Source: Fusobacteriaceae bacterium
GTDB lineage: Bacteria; Fusobacteriota; Fusobacteriia; Fusobacteriales; Fusobacteriaceae
Direction: 5' to 3'
Assembly: GCA_900764925.1 (NCBI GenBank)
Contig: CAAFPW010000027.1
Coordinates: 1 to 14,975, forward strand
Length of the DNA stretch: 14,975 nucleotides
This document shows positions 8,046 through 14,975 of this stretch, one piece after another. Position 1 is the stretch's first letter. The number at the start of each line of letters is the position of its first letter. The notes beneath the pieces are model-generated. The model saw only the letters and a list, made by a program, of their open reading frames with translations. It was not told the DNA's origin and made no database searches. The translations under genes were made by a program, and so were the position numbers.

Positions 8046-8107
8046 TGGGAGAAATAATTACAAGAGTTTTGTATCTTGTAAAAATTTTCTCCCATTATAA
8101 TTTTTTA
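8046..8107 (+). terminator. Rho-independent terminator after hsdR
   Basis: TGGGAGAAA...ATTACAAG (8046-8064) pairs imperfectly with CTTGTAAAAATTTTCTCCCA (8075-8094) around a loop of about 10 bases. A T-rich stretch follows (8095-8107). It ends the defence operon before the mltG promoter. Confidence 0.7.
8052..8068 (+). repeat. Right copy of the 17-base flanking repeat
   Basis: This copy matches 1727-1743 at 16 of 17 positions. It overlaps the 5' arm and loop of the hsdR terminator, so its sequence may partly be kept for hairpin pairing. Confidence 0.35.
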
Positions 8108-8130
8108 ATTTTATTACTAATTGTTAAATA

Positions 8131-8158
8131 TTGTAACTAGAAAAATATATGGTATAAT
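8131..8158 (+). promoter_or_regulatory. Extended -10 promoter of mltG
   Basis: TTGTAA (8131-8136) and TATAAT (8153-8158) are separated by 16 bases, with TGG directly before the -10 box (TGnTATAAT). The leader to the mltG ATG is about 27 bases and contains GGAG at 8181-8184. Confidence 0.75.
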
Positions 8159-8191
8159 AGATAGGTAAATTAATTATAGAGGAGAAAAAAT

Positions 8192-9145
8192 ATGAAGAAG
8201 ATTTTTTATAATATAGCTGGAGTATTAGTATTTTTAATTACAATATTGGGAGTATATCTTTTCTTTCAAGTAAAGGGTAAGGAGGAGTACAATACAATTT
8301 TAACAATAGAGAGAAATCAACCTCTTATGAAATCTTTGGCTCCATTACCTAAATCTAATAGCTTGGTGTTTAAACTATATTTAAAATATAGAGACAGCGG
8401 AAGAGGAATAAAAGCTGGACAATATCAAATAGAGGGAAAATACTCTTTAGAGGAGTTAATAGACCTGTTGGAGTCTGGTAAGGGAAGAATGGTAAGGGTT
8501 ACAATACCAGAAGGATTTAGTATAGGACAGATCGTTGAACATCTAGAAGGATTGGGACATATAGAGAAAGATGAGTTTTATGCAGAGCTAAATGAAGCAG
8601 CTAAAACTTTTCCATATCCTACACCTAAAGGAAATTTTGAAGGGTATCTATATCCAGAGACATATTTTTTACCTGAGAATTATGATGAGAAGATATTGGT
8701 AGAAACTATGCTAAAGGAGTTTTTAAAAAAATTTCCAAGTGAAAAGTATCCTGATAAGGAGGAATTTTATCAAAAATTGATAATGGCTTCAATTTTAGAA
8801 AGAGAGGCTCTGGTAAAAAGTGAAAAACCAGTTATGGCATCAGTTTTTTATAATAGATTAAAGAGAGGAATGACTCTTTCGTCAGATGCCACAGTTAATT
8901 TTGTCTATAATTATAGTAAAAAGAGAATTTACTATAAAGATTTAAAAGTGGATTCTCCATACAATACATATAAATATAAGGGATTACCTCCAGCACCAAT
9001 ATGTAATCCAGCAGTTGATTCTGTGGAAGCTGCATATAATCCAGCTCAAACAGATTACCTATTTTTTGTAGCTAAAGGTGATGGAAGTCATTTTTTTAGT
9101 AAAACATATAGAGAGCATCTAAATTTTCAAAAAAATAATAAGTAA
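8192..9145 (+). CDS. mltG: Endolytic peptidoglycan transglycosylase MltG (YceG-like)
   Basis: MltG cuts nascent glycan strands at the outer face of the inner membrane and is thought to set strand ends during wall growth. The 317 residues start with a single membrane anchor (about 5-27, FYNIAGVLVFLITILGVYLFF). A LysM-like segment follows (about 30-100), then the YceG catalytic domain. Visible family motifs are IPEGFSIGQIVEHL (105-118), FEGYLYPETYFLP (149-161), MASILEREA (198-206), with E203 at the place of the catalytic glutamate of E. coli MltG, NRLKRGMTLSSDATV (221-235) and NTYKYKGLPPAPICNP (258-273). GGAGAA precedes the ATG. It has its own promoter and is followed after 20 bases by the radical SAM gene. 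Identification is firm. Confidence 0.96.
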   Translation: MKKIFYNIAGVLVFLITILGVYLFFQVKGKEEYNTILTIERNQPLMKSLAPLPKSNSLVFKLYLKYRDSGRGIKAGQYQIEGKYSLEELIDLLESGKGRMVRVTIPEGFSIGQIVEHLEGLGHIEKDEFYAELNEAAKTFPYPTPKGNFEGYLYPETYFLPENYDEKILVETMLKEFLKKFPSEKYPDKEEFYQKLIMASILEREALVKSEKPVMASVFYNRLKRGMTLSSDATVNFVYNYSKKRIYYKDLKVDSPYNTYKYKGLPPAPICNPAVDSVEAAYNPAQTDYLFFVAKGDGSHFFSKTYREHLNFQKNNK

Positions 9146-9165
9146 ATAGATAAGGGAGTAAAATA

Positions 9166-10824
9166 GTGAAAAAAATTCTTTTAACAGCAATAAATAGCCA
9201 ATATGTACATCTAAATGTAGCAGTGAGATATTTAAAAAAATATGTAGAAAAAAATAGTGATTTAAGATTAGATATTTATGAAACAAATATAAATAATCAA
9301 TTGATAAATATTATAAAGGATATATTTGAAGCAAGACCAGATATGGTAATTTTCTCTACATACATTTGGAATAAAGAGTATGTATTTTCCATTGTAAAGG
9401 AACTTAAAAAGATACTACCTAATGTAAAAATAGCTTTAGGTGGACCAGAAGTTTCATATGAATGGGAAAAAACTATGTTAGAAAATAAAGAGATAGACTA
9501 TATACTTACAGGAGAAGGAGAGAATATTCTACTTAATTTTCTTACTCAAGATATTGATATAGTAAAAGGTGTGGTATATAGAGGAGAAGATGGGATAAAA
9601 TATAATGGGGTAGAGCCACTTATAGAGAACTTAGATATAATACCATTTCCTTATGATAGTGAGGAGTTAGAAGATAGAACTAAGATATTCTATTATGAAT
9701 CTTCAAGAGGATGCCCATTTAGTTGTTCATACTGTATGTCATCTATTGATAAAACTGTTAGATACTATTCAATAGAGAGAACAAAAGAGGATTTGAAAAA
9801 ATTTATTGATTCGCCTATTAGACTCTTAAAATTTGTAGATAGAACATTTAATTTAAAGAAAGAGAAGTTTATGGCCATCTGGAAATTTTTACTTGAAAAT
9901 TATAGAGATGGAATAACATTTCATTTTGAGATAAATGCCAATATATTTGATGATGAAACTTTAGATTTTTTAGAAACAGTTCCAAAGGGATATTTTCAAT
10001 TTGAAATAGGAGTTCAAACAATAGATGCTCAAGCTATGAAGAGTATAGGAAGAGTAAATGATCTTTCAAAACTAGAGCATAATATTAGAAGAATCAGTAG
10101 AAATATACATCTACATCTAGATCTTATAGCAGGGCTTCCTTATGAAACTTATGAAAAATTTAGAAACTCATTTGATTATGTACATAATTTAAAACCAGAG
10201 ATGATCCAACTTGGTTTTTTAAAATTATTGAAGGGAACAAAGATGTATAGTGAAAGAGAAAAATATGGTTATAAATATTTTTCAAAGCCACCATATGAGG
10301 TTTTTTCTAATGAGTTTATAAGTTTTGAAGAGATAGTTAAATTAAAGAATTTAGAGAAAGTTTTAGATTTTTATTATAATTCAGAAAAATTTCCATTGAG
10401 TGTACAATGGATAATAGATAATCACTATGAGAGTGCTTTTAAATTTTATGAGGATGTAGCAGAATACTTTGATAAAAAAGGGTATTTGAAAGTAAGTCAT
10501 AAGGAGAGTACACTTTTCACACTTCTTTTTGAATTTTATAAGGAGATGGGATTTGAAAAAGAAGATATCTTTACAGAGTATTTAAAATACGATTACCTAA
10601 TGTTAGGGAAGACAGGATTTTATCCTGAGTGGTTCAAAAGTGAAAAAGATGGGGAACTCTATGATGAGTTAATAAGAGAGAGCAATTATAAGAGTATCAG
10701 AGAGGGACATAAAAATAGTGAACTAGAAAAATTTAAATATAATATCTTTGCAGAGTCTTATGAGGACATCTACATGTTTTTCGATTATAGAATAAAAAAA
10801 GCTAGAGTGATTAAAAATTCTTGA
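9166..10824 (+). CDS. B12-binding-domain radical SAM protein with DUF4080-like C-terminus
   Basis: This 552-residue protein has an N-terminal cobalamin-binding-type Rossmann domain (about 1-130, with AINSQYVHLNVAVRYLK and a GGPEVSY turn). The radical SAM core (about 170-370) has the [4Fe-4S] cluster motif GCPFSCSYC (C183, C187, C190). The C-terminal helical region (about 380-540) resembles DUF4080. I see no DxHxxG cobalamin motif, so if B12 binds it would be without a histidine ligand. Radical SAM enzymes of this class do methylations or rearrangements; the substrate of this broadly distributed family is unknown to me. The start is GTG at 9166, with AGGGAG at 9153-9158. It lies 20 bases after mltG and has no obvious promoter of its own, so it is probably co-transcribed with mltG. 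Family identification is good; the reaction is open. Confidence 0.88.
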   Translation: MKKILLTAINSQYVHLNVAVRYLKKYVEKNSDLRLDIYETNINNQLINIIKDIFEARPDMVIFSTYIWNKEYVFSIVKELKKILPNVKIALGGPEVSYEWEKTMLENKEIDYILTGEGENILLNFLTQDIDIVKGVVYRGEDGIKYNGVEPLIENLDIIPFPYDSEELEDRTKIFYYESSRGCPFSCSYCMSSIDKTVRYYSIERTKEDLKKFIDSPIRLLKFVDRTFNLKKEKFMAIWKFLLENYRDGITFHFEINANIFDDETLDFLETVPKGYFQFEIGVQTIDAQAMKSIGRVNDLSKLEHNIRRISRNIHLHLDLIAGLPYETYEKFRNSFDYVHNLKPEMIQLGFLKLLKGTKMYSEREKYGYKYFSKPPYEVFSNEFISFEEIVKLKNLEKVLDFYYNSEKFPLSVQWIIDNHYESAFKFYEDVAEYFDKKGYLKVSHKESTLFTLLFEFYKEMGFEKEDIFTEYLKYDYLMLGKTGFYPEWFKSEKDGELYDELIRESNYKSIREGHKNSELEKFKYNIFAESYEDIYMFFDYRIKKARVIKNS

Positions 10825-10842
10825 GTAAATATATAAAAATCT

Positions 10843-10872
10843 TTGGAAAAATAAGCTAATATATGTTATAAT
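10843..10872 (+). promoter_or_regulatory. Extended -10 promoter of tilS-ftsH
   Basis: TTGGAA (10843-10848) and TATAAT (10867-10872) are 18 bases apart, with TGT before the -10 box (TGnTATAAT). It lies in the 82-base gap after the radical SAM gene, and the start would fall about 30 bases before the tilS ATG. Confidence 0.7.
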
Positions 10873-10906
10873 TTTAGGAAATGATAATATACTAAAGAGT
10901 GATTTT

Positions 10907-12232
10907 ATGAGATTATTTGATAAGATAGTAAGAAAAAATAAAAAGGAATCTCTTATTGAATCTGGAGATAAAATAGTGGTAGGATTTTCTGGAGGACCAG
11001 ATTCAGTATTTTTAGTAGAGATGCTTTTGAAACTTAAAGAAAAGATAGATTTTGATCTAGTATTGGTTCATATCAATCATCTTCTTAGAGGAGAGGAAGC
11101 TCAGAGAGATGAAGATTTTTCAATAGATTATGGTAAAAGAAGAGGACTAGAAGTTTTTGCTAGAAAGATAGATATTACAACCTTGGGAAAAGAAAAGGGA
11201 CTTACCTTAGAAGAGGCAGGGCGTGAGGCAAGATATGACTATTACCATGAGATAATGAGAAAAATAGGTGGTAATAAGATAGCTTTAGCTCATAATAAAG
11301 ATGATCAGATTGAAACTTTTATGTTTAGACTTTCTCGTGGAACAGGACTTTCTGGCTTAGAGGGGATAGTTTCTAAAAGAGATATGTATATTCGTCCCAT
11401 ATCTGAGATATATAAAAGTGATATTTTAAACTATTTAGATAGTAACTCTATTCCATATTGTATAGATAGTACTAATTTAGAAAATGAGTTTACAAGAAAT
11501 AGTATAAGATTGGATTTAATTCCATTTATTGAACAAAGATATAATCCTAGATTTAAAGATAAGATTTTTTCTTTAATAGAGGAGATTAGGGAGATTAATG
11601 AGTTTGTAAAAGAGGAGATAAATAGTTTTACAGATGTAGAAGTTTTAAATATAGATCAAATTTTAAAATTTTCTAAAACTTTAAGAGGGAAGATATTAAG
11701 TAATTATCTCTATAGATATGGCTTAGAATTAAATAGAAAAAAGATTTTATTGATTGAAAGTATTTTAGAGAAAGGTGGAAGCCAAGAGATATTTCTAAAT
11801 AATGAGTATATATTGAAAAAAGAGTATAATCTATTAAAAGTTTTGAAAAAAAATAGTGTTAAAGATAGTATTAAAGAGATAGAATTAATTATACCTGGAA
11901 AAGTGATATTTGGAGAGTATATAATAACAGCAGAATATACAAAAAGAGATGAACAAAATAGAAATTGCTTTTATACATCACTTAAAGAGGGAGATAGTGT
12001 TATAATAAGAGGAAGAAAGGATGGAGATAAAATAATTCCAACAGGTATGAAGGGGGAAAAGAAGATAAAGGATATTTTTATCAATGAAAAGATAGAAAAA
12101 GATAGAAGAGAATCTATTCCATTGGTAACATATGGTGATGAGATTGTATGGATAGCTGGGATAAGAGGAAGTGAAAAGTATAGTTGCACAGATAAAGAGT
12201 GCGTAAAATTAAGTGTGAGGAGGACAAAATAA
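10907..12232 (+). CDS. tilS: tRNA(Ile)-lysidine synthetase TilS
   Basis: TilS uses ATP and lysine to convert C34 of the tRNA-Ile CAU anticodon to lysidine, so that it reads AUA instead of AUG. It is essential in most bacteria, and AUA is heavily used in this genome. The 441 residues hold the N-type ATP pyrophosphatase loop SGGPDS (28-33), HINHLLRGEEAQRDEDF, the AHNKDDQIETFMFRL segment, and a C-terminal TilS domain (about 360-435) with RGRKDGDKIIPTGMKG and a RRESIPLV motif. A weak AAAGAG ribosome site precedes the ATG. The TAA stop (12230-12232) is immediately followed by the TTG start of ftsH, and the ftsH ribosome site AGGAGG lies inside the tilS coding end. tilS-ftsH linkage is common among bacteria. 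Identification is firm. Confidence 0.97.
   Translation: MRLFDKIVRKNKKESLIESGDKIVVGFSGGPDSVFLVEMLLKLKEKIDFDLVLVHINHLLRGEEAQRDEDFSIDYGKRRGLEVFARKIDITTLGKEKGLTLEEAGREARYDYYHEIMRKIGGNKIALAHNKDDQIETFMFRLSRGTGLSGLEGIVSKRDMYIRPISEIYKSDILNYLDSNSIPYCIDSTNLENEFTRNSIRLDLIPFIEQRYNPRFKDKIFSLIEEIREINEFVKEEINSFTDVEVLNIDQILKFSKTLRGKILSNYLYRYGLELNRKKILLIESILEKGGSQEIFLNNEYILKKEYNLLKVLKKNSVKDSIKEIELIIPGKVIFGEYIITAEYTKRDEQNRNCFYTSLKEGDSVIIRGRKDGDKIIPTGMKGEKKIKDIFINEKIEKDRRESIPLVTYGDEIVWIAGIRGSEKYSCTDKECVKLSVRRTK
12218..12223 (+). promoter_or_regulatory. Ribosome binding site supporting the TTG start of ftsH
   Basis: A perfect AGGAGG within the last codons of tilS lies 9 bases before the TTG at 12233. This strong site supports initiation at the rare TTG codon and coupling to tilS translation. 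Confidence 0.75.
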
Positions 12233-14383
12233 TTGAACGACAAAAACTTATTTGATGAGAACGAAAATAAAAAAATAGAGGATCAGGATAAAGAAAAAGT
12301 AAGTGAAGAGCAAAAAGAGGAAAAAGTTCCTGAACCAAAAGAAGAGGAAAATGAGAGAAAAAAAGAGTTTGAAGATGAAGTAAAGGAAAGAAAAGAAGAG
12401 CTTAGAAATAAACTTAAAGAGGGTATGGCTAAGAAAAAAGAGAACAGAGACAACGAGAAAAAAGATAGTGATGAAGATAATAAATTTAAGCAACTAGGTG
12501 GAAAGTTTAACTTCAAAGGCTTCATAATGTTGTTATTTATTATAACATTAGTAATGTCTCTTCCTTCTATTTTATCAGATACAGCAAAAACACCAAGTAA
12601 CGAACTTTCATATACAGAGTTTGTACAAGCTGTAAAAGATGGAAAAATAAAGAAAGTAGATGAAAAAGAAGGATATGTTTATGGATATACAGCTGATGAA
12701 AAAGATGTATATAGTACTAGAATGATAACAGATAGATTGGGAGGAGATCCTAAGCTAGTAGAGATAATTGAGTCAAATAATGCTGTTATAAAATCAGTGG
12801 CACCACAACAGATGCCATTACTTCTAAATATCTTAATATCTTGGTTCCCAATGTTATTATTAATTGGTGTATGGATATTTATGATGAATAAGATGGGAAA
12901 AGGAAATGGTGGAGGACCACAAATTTTCAATGTTGGAAAATCTAAGGCTAAAGAGAATGGAGAAGATGTTTCTAAGGTAACATTTGATGATGTAGCTGGT
13001 ATTACTGAAGCAAAAGTAGAGCTAGAAGAGGTTGTAAAATTTTTAAGAGAACCAGAAAAATTTAAAAATATAGGAGCGAGAATTCCTAAAGGGGTACTTC
13101 TATTAGGAGCTCCAGGAACTGGTAAAACTTTACTTGCTAAAGCTGTAGCTGGAGAGGCGAAGGTTCCTTTCTTCAGTATGTCAGGTTCTGAGTTTGTTGA
13201 GATGTTCGTAGGGGTAGGAGCTTCAAGAGTTAGAGACCTATTTAGTAAGGCTAGAAAAAATGCTCCATGTATAATCTTTATAGATGAGATAGATGCTGTT
13301 GGTAGAAAAAGAGGTTCTGGACAAGGAGGAGGAAATGATGAAAGAGAGCAAACTCTTAACCAACTTCTTGTAGAGATGGATGGATTTGGAACTGATGAAA
13401 CTATCATAGTTTTAGCAGCAACAAATAGACCTGAAATTTTGGATAGAGCTCTTATGAGACCAGGAAGATTTGACAGACAAGTATATGTTGATAGTCCAGA
13501 TATAGATGGAAGAGAAGCTATATTAAAGGTTCATGTAAGAGGAAAAAAATTAGCTAAAGATGTAGATTTAAGAACAATAGCTAAGAAAACTCCAGGATTT
13601 GTTGGAGCTGATTTGGCTAACTTATTAAATGAAGCGGCAATTCTAGCAGCTAGAGATAATAGAGAAGAGATCACTATGGAAGACTTAGAAGAGGCTTCTG
13701 AAAAGGTAAGTATAGGTCCAGAGAGAAAGTCTAGAAAGGTAATAGAGAAAGAGAGAAGAATAACTGCTTACCATGAGGCAGGACATGCTGTAATGCACTA
13801 TGCTCTACCAAATACAGACCCTGTTCATAAAATCTCAATAGTTCCAAGAGGTATGGCAGGAGGATATACAATGGCTCTACCAGAAGAGGATAGAAGTTAC
13901 AAATCTAAAAATGAGTTTTTAGATGAGATGAGAGTTCTTTATGGTGGAAGAGCTGCTGAACAGATTGTATTTGGAGATATAACAACAGGAGCAAGTAATG
14001 ATATAGAAAGAGCTACTGCAATAGCTCATGCAATTGTTACAAGATTTGGAATGAATGAGAAATTTGGACCAATACTACTTGATAACACTAAAGAGGGAGA
14101 TTATTTCCAACAAAAGTATTATAGTGATGTAACAGGTAAAGAGGTAGATGAAGAGATCTTTAAAATAGTTCAAACTATGTATAAGGAAACTTTAGATACT
14201 ATAACTAAATATTATGATAGATTAGATGCAGTAGCAAAAGCTTTATTAGAGAGAGAACACCTAAATAGAGAGGAGTTTGAAGCTATAATGAAGGGAGAAG
14301 AATTACTTTCAGAGAGTAAAGAAGTTAAAATTGAAGAGAAATCAGAAGAAAAAAGTTCTGAAGATACTTTACAAGAGAAGTAA
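12233..14383 (+). CDS. ftsH: ATP-dependent zinc metalloprotease FtsH with charged N-terminal extension
   Basis: FtsH is a membrane-anchored hexameric AAA+ protease that pulls in and degrades membrane and regulatory proteins. The 716 residues begin with about 94 very charged residues, rich in Glu, Lys and Asp, ahead of the first membrane helix (95-114). An external loop and a second helix (about 194-218) follow. The AAA domain has Walker A GAPGTGKT (292-299), pore loop FVGVGA (325-330), Walker B IIFIDE (347-352) and the second region of homology with arginine fingers R412 and R415. The peptidase has HEAGH (514-518) and D590 as third zinc ligand. All catalytic residues are present. Many FtsH proteins start directly at helix 1, so the cytoplasmic tail is notable. 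The start is TTG at 12233, chosen for its strong AGGAGG. A later start would have to lie inside the tail. The acidic, serine-rich C-terminus is also extended. Confidence 0.97.
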   Translation: MNDKNLFDENENKKIEDQDKEKVSEEQKEEKVPEPKEEENERKKEFEDEVKERKEELRNKLKEGMAKKKENRDNEKKDSDEDNKFKQLGGKFNFKGFIMLLFIITLVMSLPSILSDTAKTPSNELSYTEFVQAVKDGKIKKVDEKEGYVYGYTADEKDVYSTRMITDRLGGDPKLVEIIESNNAVIKSVAPQQMPLLLNILISWFPMLLLIGVWIFMMNKMGKGNGGGPQIFNVGKSKAKENGEDVSKVTFDDVAGITEAKVELEEVVKFLREPEKFKNIGARIPKGVLLLGAPGTGKTLLAKAVAGEAKVPFFSMSGSEFVEMFVGVGASRVRDLFSKARKNAPCIIFIDEIDAVGRKRGSGQGGGNDEREQTLNQLLVEMDGFGTDETIIVLAATNRPEILDRALMRPGRFDRQVYVDSPDIDGREAILKVHVRGKKLAKDVDLRTIAKKTPGFVGADLANLLNEAAILAARDNREEITMEDLEEASEKVSIGPERKSRKVIEKERRITAYHEAGHAVMHYALPNTDPVHKISIVPRGMAGGYTMALPEEDRSYKSKNEFLDEMRVLYGGRAAEQIVFGDITTGASNDIERATAIAHAIVTRFGMNEKFGPILLDNTKEGDYFQQKYYSDVTGKEVDEEIFKIVQTMYKETLDTITKYYDRLDAVAKALLEREHLNREEFEAIMKGEELLSESKEVKIEEKSEEKSSEDTLQEK

Positions 14384-14396
14384 TTTATGCTATAAT
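14368..14396 (+). promoter_or_regulatory. Promoter of rpsO
   Basis: TTTACA (14368-14373) and TATAAT (14391-14396) are spaced by 17 bases, with TGC before the -10 box. The -35 box lies inside the last codons of ftsH. This is the best promoter match in the window and fits a highly expressed ribosomal protein gene. The leader to the ATG would be about 75 bases. Confidence 0.8.
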
Positions 14397-14402
14397 AACA
14401 AA

Positions 14403-14477
14403 GGAATTTAGGCTCAGTTTTACGGTTAGCCTCGTATTACTTAGCTTAGATAATATAATTATTAGGAGGAAACTAAA
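14403..14477 (+). promoter_or_regulatory. rpsO 5' leader, possible S15 autoregulatory structure
   Basis: AGGCT (14410-14414) can pair with AGCCT (14428-14432). CCTC inside the second arm (14430-14433) could alternatively pair with GAGG (14466-14469) of the ribosome site. TTTAG (14407-14411) can also pair with CTAAA (14473-14477) just before the ATG. S15 is known to repress its own mRNA through leader structures in several phyla. The fold proposed here is inferred by eye and unverified. Confidence 0.35.
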
Positions 14478-14741
14478 ATGGCTATGAGAAGTAAAGCAGA
14501 AATCATTAAAGAGTTTGGAAAATTTGAAGGAGATACAGGATCAACTGAGGTACAAATCGCTCTATTAACAGAGAAAATCAACCACTTAACAGATCACTTA
14601 AGAACTCACAAAAAAGACTTCCACTCAAGATTAGGATTATTAAAAATGGTAGGACAAAGAAAAAGATTACTTGCTTACCTAACTAAGAAAGACTTAGAAG
14701 GATACAGAAACTTAATCGCTAGATTAGGAATCAGAAAATAA
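14478..14741 (+). CDS. rpsO: 30S ribosomal protein S15
   Basis: S15 binds the central domain of 16S rRNA early in assembly of the small subunit platform. The 87 residues are the normal length, with the family's all-helical layout. Conserved motifs visible are FGKFEGDTGSTEVQIALLT (14-32), INHLTDHLRTHKKDFHSRLGL and the C-terminal RKRLLAYL...YRNLIARLGIRK. AGGAGG (14464-14469) lies 8 bases before the ATG. It is read from its own promoter inside the ftsH end and ends at a strong terminator, so it is probably monocistronic. Adenine and C-ending codons (for example AAC, TTC, ATC) are used more here than in the neighbouring genes, as expected for high expression. In many bacteria pnp follows rpsO; here no gene follows within 230 bases. 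Confidence 0.98.
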   Translation: MAMRSKAEIIKEFGKFEGDTGSTEVQIALLTEKINHLTDHLRTHKKDFHSRLGLLKMVGQRKRLLAYLTKKDLEGYRNLIARLGIRK

Positions 14742-14747
14742 TTGATT

Positions 14748-14777
14748 AAAAACGAGGAATTGTTCCTCGTTTTTTTA
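14748..14777 (+). terminator. Rho-independent terminator of rpsO
   Basis: A perfect 12-bp stem, AAAAACGAGGAA (14748-14759) with its complement (14763-14774), encloses a 3-base loop and ends in a run of T. The A-rich outer arm means it could also act on the opposite strand. Confidence 0.95.
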
Positions 14778-14880
14778 TTATTATGAAATTACTTGTTAAT
14801 TTTTAAGTAAATGATTAAAAATTTATCGTAAAAAATGTTTCAAAAAATTTTCAAATACATCTTAAAAAAATATTAAATTC

Positions 14881-14898
14881 ATACTAATATTTTAGTAT
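14881..14898. repeat. Inverted repeat overlapping a possible -10 box
   Basis: ATACTAA and TTAGTAT form perfect 7-bp arms around TATT. The right arm overlaps a TATAAT at 14896-14901, so it might be an operator for a gene beyond the right edge. AT-rich surroundings make chance palindromes common, so this is tentative. Confidence 0.35.
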
Positions 14899-14901
14899 AA
14901 T
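14896..14901 (+). promoter_or_regulatory. Possible -10 box for a gene beyond the right edge
   Basis: A perfect TATAAT lies in the gene-free stretch after the rpsO terminator. No convincing -35 box (nearest TTAAAT at 14873-14878) or TGn element is present. No start codon with a ribosome site follows within the window. Confidence 0.3.
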
Positions 14902-14975
14902 AATAGGTTAAGGATTATAAAAAAAATAAATATATTTTCAATTTATAATTTTAATTATATATATATATATCATTA

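Noticed and set aside
11971..12338. Two minus-strand open frames across the tilS-ftsH junction
   Set aside because: They overlap two well-supported genes and lack recognisable motifs.
12248..12525. Two minus-strand open frames opposite the FtsH charged tail
   Set aside because: They are Phe/Leu/Ser-rich mirror translations of Glu/Lys-rich codons, as expected for antisense of a charged region.
12679..13407. 242-residue open frame on the minus strand inside ftsH
   Set aside because: It covers the conserved AAA region of FtsH in antisense. The composition is low-complexity Ser/Pro/Phe, and it has no promoter or ribosome site that I could see.
14956..14970. Run of alternating T and A (15 bases) as a phase-variable microsatellite
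   Set aside because: It is short, lies in very AT-rich DNA, and is not tied to any visible promoter spacing or reading frame.
1..14975. CRISPR array, tRNA, rRNA or insertion sequence
   Set aside because: Reading both strands showed no regularly spaced repeats, no cloverleaf-like run and no transposase. The only mobile-type gene is the tyrosine recombinase.

Overview
The window is strongly AT-rich bacterial DNA. Codon use is biased to AGA (Arg), AUA (Ile) and A/T-ending codons. Promoters carry TATAAT-like -10 boxes and ribosome sites are AGGAGG-type. The gene set (mltG, a B12-type radical SAM gene, tilS, ftsH, rpsO), the FtsH with a long charged N-terminal tail and the codon style suggest a Fusobacterium or close relative. 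That assignment is inference from style and gene content, not from a marker comparison.

Region 1 (1-8113) is a defence island built on a type I restriction-modification system. On the minus strand, a tyrosine recombinase gene (610-1599) is followed after 11 bases by an hsdS specificity-subunit gene that runs off the left edge (1-598). Divergently, on the plus strand, four tightly packed genes form one apparent operon: a stand-alone DUF262/ParB-like protein, an SMC/OLD-like ATPase with a DUF3696-type tail, an unrecognised 305-residue protein, and hsdR. The first two junctions overlap by 8 and 7 bases and the third is an 8-base gap. A strong hairpin terminator closes the operon. hsdM is not in the window and is presumably to the left. 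The unusual points are the recombinase beside hsdS, which suggests switching of specificity, and the three-gene cassette placed ahead of hsdR, which may be a separate anti-phage system. A 17-base near-identical repeat lies just outside both ends of the four-gene block.

Region 2 (8114-14777) is housekeeping. An extended -10 promoter drives mltG (peptidoglycan lytic transglycosylase) and a downstream B12-binding radical SAM gene. A second extended -10 promoter drives tilS (tRNA-Ile lysidine synthetase) and ftsH (membrane AAA+ zinc protease), which abut with no spacer; ftsH starts at TTG. A third promoter, inside the end of ftsH, drives rpsO (ribosomal protein S15) with a leader of about 75 bases that may fold for regulation. 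rpsO ends at a textbook rho-independent terminator.

Region 3 (14778-14975) has no gene. It holds a possible promoter for a gene off the right edge, with a 7-bp-arm inverted repeat overlapping its -10 box, and a short AT dinucleotide run. No tRNA, rRNA, CRISPR array or insertion sequence was seen.
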